Part shown: positions 1 to 6,025 of the stretch, one piece after another
Numbering within the stretch: the stretch's first letter is position 1
How the letters are laid out: each line of letters begins with the position of its first letter
Origin: Sulfurimonadaceae bacterium
Lineage (GTDB): Bacteria; Campylobacterota; Campylobacteria; Campylobacterales; Sulfurimonadaceae
DNA: 11,317 nt
Direction: 5' to 3'
NCBI GenBank assembly: GCA_026193155.1
Contig: JAPHSI010000057.1
Location: 1 to 11,317 of the forward strand
Program-made: the position numbers and the translations under genes
Notes under the pieces: generated by a model
The model's database searches: none
The model's input: the letters and a program-made list of their open reading frames with translations, nothing else
What the model was told of the DNA's origin: nothing

Positions 1-2567
1 TATTTTCTAGTAGTAGAGCTGTCTTCTTGTTTAAAAGCTGAAAACACTTTATCTATATTTTCTTTTGCTATACCTATACCGGTATCACTGACAGCTACTT
101 CTACCTTTTGCATCTCATTAAGTGATTCCAAAACATCTAAAGATATAGTAACCTTTCCTCCTGCATCTGTAAACTTAAGTGCATTGGATGCTAAGTTAGT
201 AACTACTTGTTTGAGTCTTGTAGAATCAAAATAAACATCCTTACGTAGTTTTTTATCAATTTTTAAATCAAGTTTTATAGATTTTCTATCTGCTGTGAAC
301 TTTAAAAGGTTGTGTACATCTTTAAGTGCTGCTACAAGATCAATTGGGATAATGTCTAGTTCAATATTATCACTTTTAAGTTTTGAGAAGTCTAATATAG
401 AGTTTATAATATTTAAAAGTGATTTTGATGAATTATTTATAATATCTGAATATTTTTTTTGAGTTTTATTTAGATTTGTATTTAATAAAAGATCTGAAAA
501 GCCTATAATTCCATTCATTGGTGTACGTATCTCATGCGACATATTTGCCAAAAATCTTGACATGAGGTGTTCAGCAGATTCAGCTTGCATCCTAGCTTCT
601 TCAATCACCGTGATATCATTGAATGAACTTACTGTTAGAATTTCATCATTGATAATTATAATATCTGAAGTTACTAAAAAGGCTTTTTCTTTAGAATCCT
701 TGGTTTTAAATAACATTTTATATGTTTTATTTTTGTTTTTACTAACTACTTCATACCATCTTTTTCCATCTATAGTCTTTTGAATATAGCCGTCTCTTTC
801 TAGAGCTAAGTCGCAGATGCATTCATATTTTGATTTAAAATCATCAAGGTTTTTATAATCAAAATATTTATAAAAAATATCGTTTACTTTATAAATTGAA
901 TCGTTTTTTGTAACAACAACAATATTTTGAGATGCATTTAAGAGTATATCAGAAAAGTCTTTTTCTTTTTCATATGCTTTTTGTGTATGAATAAGTTCAG
1001 TAATATCCTCTTTTATAGACATATATTCATAAGTTTTTCCATCTTCGTCGTGTATCGGAATAATGGTGCTTTTTACATAATATGTTGAACCGTCTTTTGC
1101 CATATTTGCTATGTTCGCAGACCAAATATTGGCATTTTTGGCATTTTCTAATATATCCGTATATAGCTTTTTGGGGACGTCAGGATGCTTTATTATACTG
1201 TATGGCTGTCCTACAAGTTCTTTATTTGAATACCCGCTTATTAAAGAGAACTTCTTATTTGCATAGGTAATATTTCCATCTAAATCAATTTTTGATATTA
1301 TAAGGTTGCTGTCCATTGCTTCAAGGTACTCTTTTAAAATCTTTTCATTATGCTCTAACTCTTTTGATATATAATCTATAAGATTAAAAGTTGCTTCTTC
1401 GGTTAAAGATTTTTTTTGTTTTACATGTTTGGTAGTGATTTTTGCTTTATTCTCTAAATCACTTGTCTCAGACAAAAATAATATGGTTGTTGTAATATTT
1501 AAAAAAGACGAATCTATTTTTGAATGATAAAATTCCCCATATGTAAAAAAACCTGAGCTAGGAGATAAGGTAGAAATTTTTTTAAAAACACTCTCCATAG
1601 AATTACCTAGAAATTGTTTTCTTGCTGTACACGAATATATAAAAGAAGCTTGAATATTGTTTTTTTCAAAATTTATTTTTTTAGAAAAGTCATATTGGTT
1701 TACCAGTTTGGAGCTTCCTATTCCAAACTGAACTTCTTCCCCTTCATTAAGATTACCTGCATATATTATGGAACCGTCGAGTTTTGCAATCATGGATCTG
1801 GCTACTTGAATTTCCCCGTCTTGTTTAATTAGTGGGAATTCAATAGTTGAATTTGGTATATTTTTAACAACTTCTAAACCAAGAACCTCTTCATAAATCT
1901 CTTCTATAGGTCTATTATTTATCTCATATACTCTTGAGCCTTTAGACTTTGTTATAGTAAATTTTGGTCCAACTGCCCGCCAACCAAGGTTGTAATCTTG
2001 ATAAGCCATAATGTCATTGCCGTATAAACCCACAGCACAAGCACCTTCTTCAAAAACTTTATCTTGATGAATAGTATATGTATATGCAAATTTTTGCATA
2101 TCACCAGCCATACCGCCTGCTACTATAACATTATCAACATTTTTTAAATTGAGTGCTTTTAGATATTCCTCACCGTTTAGTTTTATACCGTCACAGAAAC
2201 TTATTACACATTTGCAAGAGTCTTTAGAAAAAATCTCTTTAGATAAATCTTCACCTAGTTTATGAGAATCATTGTTTAGTTTATGAAAAGATTTTATTGA
2301 TGTTGTTTTAAATACAGAGATTGATAAGAAAAAGTTTTCTTCACTCATCTCTCCATCAACAATTTCTCCAGATGTAGTTGAACCTATTATATGAGTGTTA
2401 GGAAGTTTTTTTATAATTGATTTTAGATTGGATTCTATAATTGTTTTATCTATTACTGAAGTAAAAACCTGAATTAAAATTTTTTCACTTTTTAAATCTA
2501 TATTTTTTTCGTTTAATACTTCTAAAAGATTTTGGATAGATGTAAAGATATGATTTATTTGAACCAA
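1..2567 (-). CDS. FIST-PAS-PAS sensor histidine kinase (probably hybrid), 3' end outside window
   Basis: The reading frame is open for 855 codons from a TTG at 2567 to the window edge. Residues about 20-195 look like a FIST sensor domain (GGMAGD at 151-156) and about 205-345 like FIST_C (GSRVYEINNRP from 210). PAS 1 spans about 410-522 and ends in DITEL. PAS 2 spans about 537-655 and carries ECICD at 582-586. The HisKA H-box is FLANMSHEIRTPMNG with phosphoacceptor His678, and the HATPase domain shows an N-box (NLASNALKFT, Asn795) and G1 box (DTGIGI, Asp828). The frame leaves the window just after STTRK, so the rest of the ATPase domain, and probably a receiver domain as is common for this kinase type, lies outside. 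No membrane segment or signal peptide is visible, so the kinase should be cytoplasmic. FIST domains are thought to bind small ligands; the ligand here is unknown. TTG2567 is chosen because GGGGGAAG precedes it by 6 nt; another in-frame TTG at 2588 lacks such a site. Confidence 0.93.
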   Translation of the reverse strand, partial: MVQINHIFTSIQNLLEVLNEKNIDLKSEKILIQVFTSVIDKTIIESNLKSIIKKLPNTHIIGSTTSGEIVDGEMSEENFFLSISVFKTTSIKSFHKLNNDSHKLGEDLSKEIFSKDSCKCVISFCDGIKLNGEEYLKALNLKNVDNVIVAGGMAGDMQKFAYTYTIHQDKVFEEGACAVGLYGNDIMAYQDYNLGWRAVGPKFTITKSKGSRVYEINNRPIEEIYEEVLGLEVVKNIPNSTIEFPLIKQDGEIQVARSMIAKLDGSIIYAGNLNEGEEVQFGIGSSKLVNQYDFSKKINFEKNNIQASFIYSCTARKQFLGNSMESVFKKISTLSPSSGFFTYGEFYHSKIDSSFLNITTTILFLSETSDLENKAKITTKHVKQKKSLTEEATFNLIDYISKELEHNEKILKEYLEAMDSNLIISKIDLDGNITYANKKFSLISGYSNKELVGQPYSIIKHPDVPKKLYTDILENAKNANIWSANIANMAKDGSTYYVKSTIIPIHDEDGKTYEYMSIKEDITELIHTQKAYEKEKDFSDILLNASQNIVVVTKNDSIYKVNDIFYKYFDYKNLDDFKSKYECICDLALERDGYIQKTIDGKRWYEVVSKNKNKTYKMLFKTKDSKEKAFLVTSDIIIINDEILTVSSFNDITVIEEARMQAESAEHLMSRFLANMSHEIRTPMNGIIGFSDLLLNTNLNKTQKKYSDIINNSSKSLLNIINSILDFSKLKSDNIELDIIPIDLVAALKDVHNLLKFTADRKSIKLDLKIDKKLRKDVYFDSTRLKQVVTNLASNALKFTDAGGKVTISLDVLESLNEMQKVEVAVSDTGIGIAKENIDKVFSAFKQEDSSTTRK

Positions 2568-2573
2568 TATACG

Positions 2574-2581
2574 CTTCCCCC
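2574..2581 (-). promoter_or_regulatory. Shine-Dalgarno of the FIST kinase
   Basis: GGGGGAAG on the minus strand lies 6 nt before TTG2567. It decides the start, because no ATG or GTG exists in this frame between the upstream stop at 2591-2589 and this TTG. Confidence 0.6.
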
Positions 2582-2606
2582 AAACCAATTATGATGATTT
2601 TTGTTT

Positions 2607-2612
2607 ATTATA
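2607..2612 (-). promoter_or_regulatory. Candidate -10 box for the FIST kinase
   Basis: A perfect TATAAT is present on the minus strand about 40 nt before the TTG start, which would give a leader of roughly 30 nt. No convincing -35 box is seen, which is usual for sigma-70 promoters in Campylobacterota. In so AT-rich a region a chance match is possible. Confidence 0.4.
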
Positions 2613-2641
2613 ACCAAGAAGTTATTATTTATAATTTAATT

Positions 2642-2650
2642 TGTTATATT
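2642..2650 (+). promoter_or_regulatory. Candidate extended -10 promoter for the SEC-C/maf pair
   Basis: TGTTATATT fits the extended -10 pattern TGnTATAAT with one mismatch and lies about 35 nt before ATG2685. It would drive both the SEC-C gene and maf, since these overlap. The ribosome site AGGA at 2675-2678 lies 6 nt before the ATG. Confidence 0.4.
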
Positions 2651-2684
2651 GTATCATTAGACCTTATAAACTTTAGGAATATAT

Positions 2685-3041
2685 ATGAAAAAGATAGACA
2701 CTCCCCAAGAGTTGATGGAAAGTCGTTATGAAGCATTTAAAAGGATGGATGGCGAATATCTAGCAAAAACTACAACTCAAAAAATTTCTTCAGATATGAG
2801 TGGATATGAAAATATTGAATGGTTAAAGCTTGATGTATTAGATGCAAAAGATGATGAGGTTGAATTTAAAGCTTATTATAGAGATAATGGAATTGTTGAG
2901 GTTTTACATGAAAGAAGCAAGTTTGTAAAAGTAGATGATGAGTGGCTTTACGACAGCGGAGTTTTATTTAACACAAAAATACAGAGAAATGAGATTTGTC
3001 CATGTGGCAGTGGAAGGAAGTATAAAAAATGTTGCGCTTAG
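2685..3041 (+). CDS. SEC-C metal-binding motif protein, YchJ-like
   Basis: This is a 118-residue acidic, soluble protein. Residues about 10-95 resemble the NTF2-like middle domain of the YchJ/UPF0225 family (ESRYEAFKRMDGEYLAKTT near the start, then HERSKFVKVDDEWLYDSG). The C-terminus is a textbook SEC-C motif, CPCGSGRKYKKCC, with Cys105, Cys107, Cys116 and Cys117 expected to hold one zinc ion. E. coli YchJ has an extra N-terminal SEC-C motif that is absent here. The motif is best known from the SecA tail, where it mediates binding to SecB and ribosomes; the role of YchJ-like proteins is not established, so none is assigned. ATG2685 is supported by AGGA 6 nt upstream. The last codons overlap the next gene by 13 nt, implying one transcript and probably coupled translation. 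Confidence 0.85.
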   Translation: MKKIDTPQELMESRYEAFKRMDGEYLAKTTTQKISSDMSGYENIEWLKLDVLDAKDDEVEFKAYYRDNGIVEVLHERSKFVKVDDEWLYDSGVLFNTKIQRNEICPCGSGRKYKKCCA

Positions 3042-3574
3042 CATCCGGCTCTGAGACTCGTGCAAAACTTTTAAAAGAAGCAGATATAAATTTTATTCAA
3101 GAGAGTGTTGATTTTGATGAAGACTCAATTATTGCATCCAGTCCCAAAAACTTTGTATATCAGGCTACACATGGAAAGTACGAAGTAAACAGAAGGGTTT
3201 TTGGAATAAAAAATTATCCACTTTTAGTTGCGGATACGGTTGTAACCTCTCAAAATCAGATTTTACGTAAAGCAAGATGCGAGGATGATGCAAGAAATAT
3301 TTTGATGACTCAAAGCGGGAATGTTACGTCTATTATAACTTGTATGATTTATGAAGATGTCAATAAAAAAATAATTGATATCTCATCAACGGATTATATA
3401 TTTGATGATTTTGATTTGGATGATTTGGATATTTATATGGCTAGTGGAGATTGGCGTTCAAAAGCAGGAGCATGTATGGTTGAGGGTTTTTGTAAAAAGT
3501 ATATCAAGCAAGTTCGTGGAAATGAAAGTACCGCAATGGGATTAAATACGGAACTTTTAAAGGCTTTTCTTTAG
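3029..3574 (+). CDS. maf: Maf-like nucleoside triphosphate pyrophosphatase
   Basis: The 181-residue protein matches the Maf/HAM1-fold family, which hydrolyses non-canonical or certain canonical NTPs to NMP and pyrophosphate. Visible landmarks are the N-terminal LASGSETR (4-11; canonical S-x-SPRR is altered to S-ETR), the catalytic ADTVV (68-72, Asp69), SKAGACMVEGF (144-154) and GNESTAMGL (164-172). The usual GKP after the DTVV strand is replaced by RKA (80-82), keeping the lysine. Length is slightly below the usual 190-200. These features resemble the epsilonproteobacterial branch. I cannot say whether it acts on dTTP/UTP or 7-methyl-GTP. The ATG lies inside the Cys-Cys codons of the SEC-C gene, so translation is probably coupled. 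Its stop shares 4 nt with the convergent GGDEF gene. Confidence 0.88.
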   Translation: MLRLASGSETRAKLLKEADINFIQESVDFDEDSIIASSPKNFVYQATHGKYEVNRRVFGIKNYPLLVADTVVTSQNQILRKARCEDDARNILMTQSGNVTSIITCMIYEDVNKKIIDISSTDYIFDDFDLDDLDIYMASGDWRSKAGACMVEGFCKKYIKQVRGNESTAMGLNTELLKAFL

Positions 3575-5283
3575 TCACTTACGCAGACTTTATTTCTGCC
3601 ACTCTCTTTTGCTTTGTACAGAAGGGCATCTGCTTCTCTATAGAGCTCATTTTCATCTTTGATACTTACTGCATCTTTGATAACCAAGCCAAACGAAGCA
3701 GTTAGATACTTGCTGGCACTGTTTTTACTATGCTCAATTTTTAAGTCTTCTATATTTTGTTTGATAGTTTTAATTAGCTGAGTAGCTTGTTCTTTGGATA
3801 AGCCTTTAAAAAGCATTCCAAACTCTTCCCCTCCTAGTCTAAAACAGTAATCATCTGCTCTTGAAAGTGAGTTTTTAACACATGTAGATACACTTTGTAG
3901 TGCTTTATCTCCGCTGATATGCCCATATGTGTCATTGTATGGTTTAAAGTAATCAATATCCATTAATACAAAACATATATTATGTTTGTCACGCTTTGCA
4001 CTGTTTAGAAGTTTTGGAAAAATCTCATTGAAATATCTTCTGTTGTAAAGTGTAGTAAGTTCATCAGTTATAGAGAGCTCTTGAAGTTTTTTCTCCGTCT
4101 CTTTACGACTTCTTATCTCAAGGTTTAATTTTCTGTTTATTCTTAATACAAGCAATAAAATAATAATGAATATAAAAGAGATTCCCGCTGCCCATTTCAA
4201 TATTGGTGTATAATCAATTTCTCTATCATAGTTAACAGAAATCCATTTGTTTAAAATCTCTTGTTGTTTTTTTGAAGATATTTGTTTTATTGCTTTATTA
4301 AAAATATTTTTGAGTATAGGTTCATCATTTCTTGTACCTATTCCTAGTTCCCATTTTTCATCAAACTTACCTGCAATTTTCAATTCTCCGATGTAGTTTT
4401 TTTGAATGTGATAACCGGTTGTTGCTAAAGTACCTATAAAACCAAAAAGTTCTCTATTTCTAACTTTTTGAAGCCCCTCTTTTAGATTGTTGACTTCAAT
4501 TATCTTCATATTAGGATATTTTTCTTGGAGTATCTCTCCATAAGCATAACCTTTGACGACACCTATTTTTTTACTTGTAACAGTTGATATGTCGTTTATA
4601 AAAAATTCATCAAGGTTTGTAACTATAACTAGGGGTATTTTTAAATATGGTTTTGTAAAGTTAAGGTATTTTAGTCTTTCTTTAGTGGGCATCACAAGAG
4701 AGAAGATATCGCATTTCCTCTCTTGCCCCATTCTTAAGGATTCTCCCCAACTTTTTGTATTTACCATTTTTATTGGAATACCAATCTCTTTTTCTAAAAT
4801 GTGGATATACTCAGCAGTCATACCTATATGTTTGCCTTTGTCATTTTTCTCAAAAGGCATCCAGTTTGGATCTATACACATCTTAATAACTTTTTTATTT
4901 TTTAAATAATCTATTTCGTCAGAGTTTAGGATTTTACTTTTTTGTAGTTTTTTATTTGGATGAAAGGATTCAAAAATATAGTCGTCTACATCAATATAAT
5001 TTTTTATCAATCCATGCTTTTCATAAAGCTGAAGTGCATATTTGATACGTCCTTTATCGAGTGTTCCAATAGGAATGGACTTACTTTGTATAACTTCTTC
5101 CAAGGCATCTGCTTCATACCTTAGATGCTCTATAGATTTGTTTTTTGCATATTTGTTTTTAATGATTTTAATGATTTCTTCTTTATGCTCTAGTGCATAA
5201 TACCAACCTTTTATAGTTGCTTTTTTAAACTTTTCTACTCTCTTAGGATGCTCTTTTGCCTCTTGCGCATTTGTGAAGAGCAT
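3571..5283 (-). CDS. Periplasmic-binding GGDEF protein, C-terminal part of a frameshifted gene
   Basis: This 570-codon frame is the downstream part of one gene running 5888 to 3571. Residues 1-~100 finish the NMT1/THI5-like domain (MLFTNAQEAKEHPKRVEKFK), ~133-352 form a solute-binding SBP_bac_3 domain, 361-381 are a membrane helix (hydrophobic FIFIIILLLVL), 382-404 a charged linker and ~405-567 a diguanylate cyclase. The cyclase keeps GGEEF (484-488) and the inhibitory RxxD site RADD (475-478) exactly five residues before it, so it should make c-di-GMP and be inhibited by its product. The ATG at 5283 is probably not the real start: the frame is open upstream and continues as GLDLYGDM, typical for this family. 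Used alone, this start would leave the binding domain without a signal peptide and with half its first domain missing. The gene is convergent with maf, overlapping it by 4 nt with no terminator visible between them. Confidence 0.88.
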   Translation of the reverse strand: MLFTNAQEAKEHPKRVEKFKKATIKGWYYALEHKEEIIKIIKNKYAKNKSIEHLRYEADALEEVIQSKSIPIGTLDKGRIKYALQLYEKHGLIKNYIDVDDYIFESFHPNKKLQKSKILNSDEIDYLKNKKVIKMCIDPNWMPFEKNDKGKHIGMTAEYIHILEKEIGIPIKMVNTKSWGESLRMGQERKCDIFSLVMPTKERLKYLNFTKPYLKIPLVIVTNLDEFFINDISTVTSKKIGVVKGYAYGEILQEKYPNMKIIEVNNLKEGLQKVRNRELFGFIGTLATTGYHIQKNYIGELKIAGKFDEKWELGIGTRNDEPILKNIFNKAIKQISSKKQQEILNKWISVNYDREIDYTPILKWAAGISFIFIIILLLVLRINRKLNLEIRSRKETEKKLQELSITDELTTLYNRRYFNEIFPKLLNSAKRDKHNICFVLMDIDYFKPYNDTYGHISGDKALQSVSTCVKNSLSRADDYCFRLGGEEFGMLFKGLSKEQATQLIKTIKQNIEDLKIEHSKNSASKYLTASFGLVIKDAVSIKDENELYREADALLYKAKESGRNKVCVSD

Positions 5284-5333
5284 ATCTCCGTATAAATCTA
5301 ACCCGTAATTGCTTGGGTTTATAATATTTATAT

Positions 5334-5888
5334 CTATTTTTTTTCTTTAAAGTAAAAGGGTTCGTTGCTGAGATAGCCCGCATAAGCGTCAACCTCATTT
5401 TTTATTAGTGAGGTAAAACCTTTTTTGTCTTTTGTTCTATCAAAAAATGGTTCTATATTAAGATGTTCAAACATTGCCAAGATTCCAAAGCCATCGGCAT
5501 CTTTTTTATAAAAGAGCAACTTTTTATTATCTAATTTATAAGGAGAATCAATACCGCTGCTTTTTAGAGTTAGTATAACACCTGGAGAATGCTGAAAAAT
5601 AGGTGTTACTATAACCAAAGGCTCTTTTTTAGACCTGTATAAAAGTAGTACGGAATCAGCAATACCGTACTCTGCTTCACCGTTTATGACCTGTTCTATA
5701 TTATTTTTGCTTCTATCTCTCTCTCGTATTTCAACATCCAGTCCAAGCTCATCATAAAAACCTTTCTCTTTTGCAGCATAATAACCTGCAAATTGAAATT
5801 GGTGAAGCCATTTTAACTGTAAAACAACTTTTTCATTAGCTAAGAGAGACGCTGAAATTGTAAAAAATAAAATAAAAAATAATCTCAT
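5334..5888 (-). CDS. NMT1/THI5-like periplasmic domain, N-terminal part of the same frameshifted gene
   Basis: The frame encodes a signal peptide (MRLFFILFFTISASLLA) followed by the start of an NMT1/THI5-like substrate-binding domain, with LQLKWLHQFQFAGYYAAKEK and GYLSNEPFYFKEKK as landmarks. It stops at TAG immediately after a run of eight A. Shifting by -1 there gives IDINIINPSNYGLDLYGD and joins straight into the frame at 5283, making a 772-residue receptor cyclase of a domain order common in Campylobacterota. ATG5888 is chosen because AGGCGG precedes it and a signal peptide follows. The longer frame from TTG5927 adds 13 non-hydrophobic residues and would begin next to a likely -10 box. 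If the frameshift is real, the product is a secreted half-domain, probably non-functional. The domain family binds pyrimidine or thiamine precursors and related small molecules; the ligand here is unknown. Confidence 0.85.
   Translation of the reverse strand: MRLFFILFFTISASLLANEKVVLQLKWLHQFQFAGYYAAKEKGFYDELGLDVEIRERDRSKNNIEQVINGEAEYGIADSVLLLYRSKKEPLVIVTPIFQHSPGVILTLKSSGIDSPYKLDNKKLLFYKKDADGFGILAMFEHLNIEPFFDRTKDKKGFTSLIKNEVDAYAGYLSNEPFYFKEKK
5337..5344 (-). other. A8 homopolymer and -1 frameshift point
   Basis: On the coding strand G is followed by eight A and then TAG, read GAA AAA AAA TAG. Adding one A, or slipping back one base, gives GAA AAA AAA ATA GAT and reopens the frame through the 50 nt between the two halves. 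This is consistent with a one-base deletion by slippage, a sequencing error in a homopolymer, phase variation, or transcriptional or ribosomal slippage. The sequence alone cannot separate these. Confidence 0.9.
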
Positions 5889-5915
5889 AAACCGCCTACT
5901 ATCATTATTGACTAA

Positions 5916-5921
5916 ATTGTA
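5916..5921 (-). promoter_or_regulatory. Candidate -10 box for the NMT1-SBP-GGDEF gene
   Basis: TACAAT on the minus strand lies 27 nt before ATG5888, giving a leader of about 20 nt. No clear -35 box is seen. Confidence 0.4.
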
Positions 5922-5991
5922 CAACAAATATGTTTACAAGTTAGTAAGTTTGCAATTTAAAAATCATTTTATATAAACTAAATATATATAT

Positions 5992-6000
5992 TGATACAAT
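5992..6000 (+). promoter_or_regulatory. Candidate extended -10 promoter for the dCache-GGDEF gene
   Basis: TGATACAAT matches TGnTATAAT with one mismatch and lies just upstream of the strong ribosome binding site at 6012-6022. The start of transcription would fall near 6007, giving a very short leader. The 145-nt divergent gap thus seems to hold one promoter for each flanking cyclase gene. Confidence 0.45.
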
Positions 6001-6011
6001 TAAGTAAAGGC

Positions 6012-6022
6012 AGGAGAGGGGG
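6012..6022 (+). promoter_or_regulatory. Strong Shine-Dalgarno facing ATC codons
   Basis: AGGAGAGGGGG is the purine-rich stretch expected before a start codon. The codons that follow in frame with the cyclase are TTC ATC ATC AAA ATA; no ATG, GTG or TTG occurs in this frame between the stop TAA at 6005-6007 and TTG at 6074. ATC6026 or ATC6029 therefore lies where the initiator should be. Confidence 0.6.
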
Positions 6023-6025
6023 TTC

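Noticed and set aside
562..1832. Small plus-strand frames of 62-73 codons inside the kinase gene
   Set aside because: They lie opposite a continuous, motif-rich kinase frame, have hydrophobic low-complexity translations and no recognisable domain.
5275..5290. ATG5283 preceded by GGAG as an independent start for the binding-GGDEF protein
   Set aside because: The GGAG is only 2 nt from the ATG, the family-typical residues GLDLYGD lie just upstream in the same frame, and the product would have half a domain and no signal peptide.
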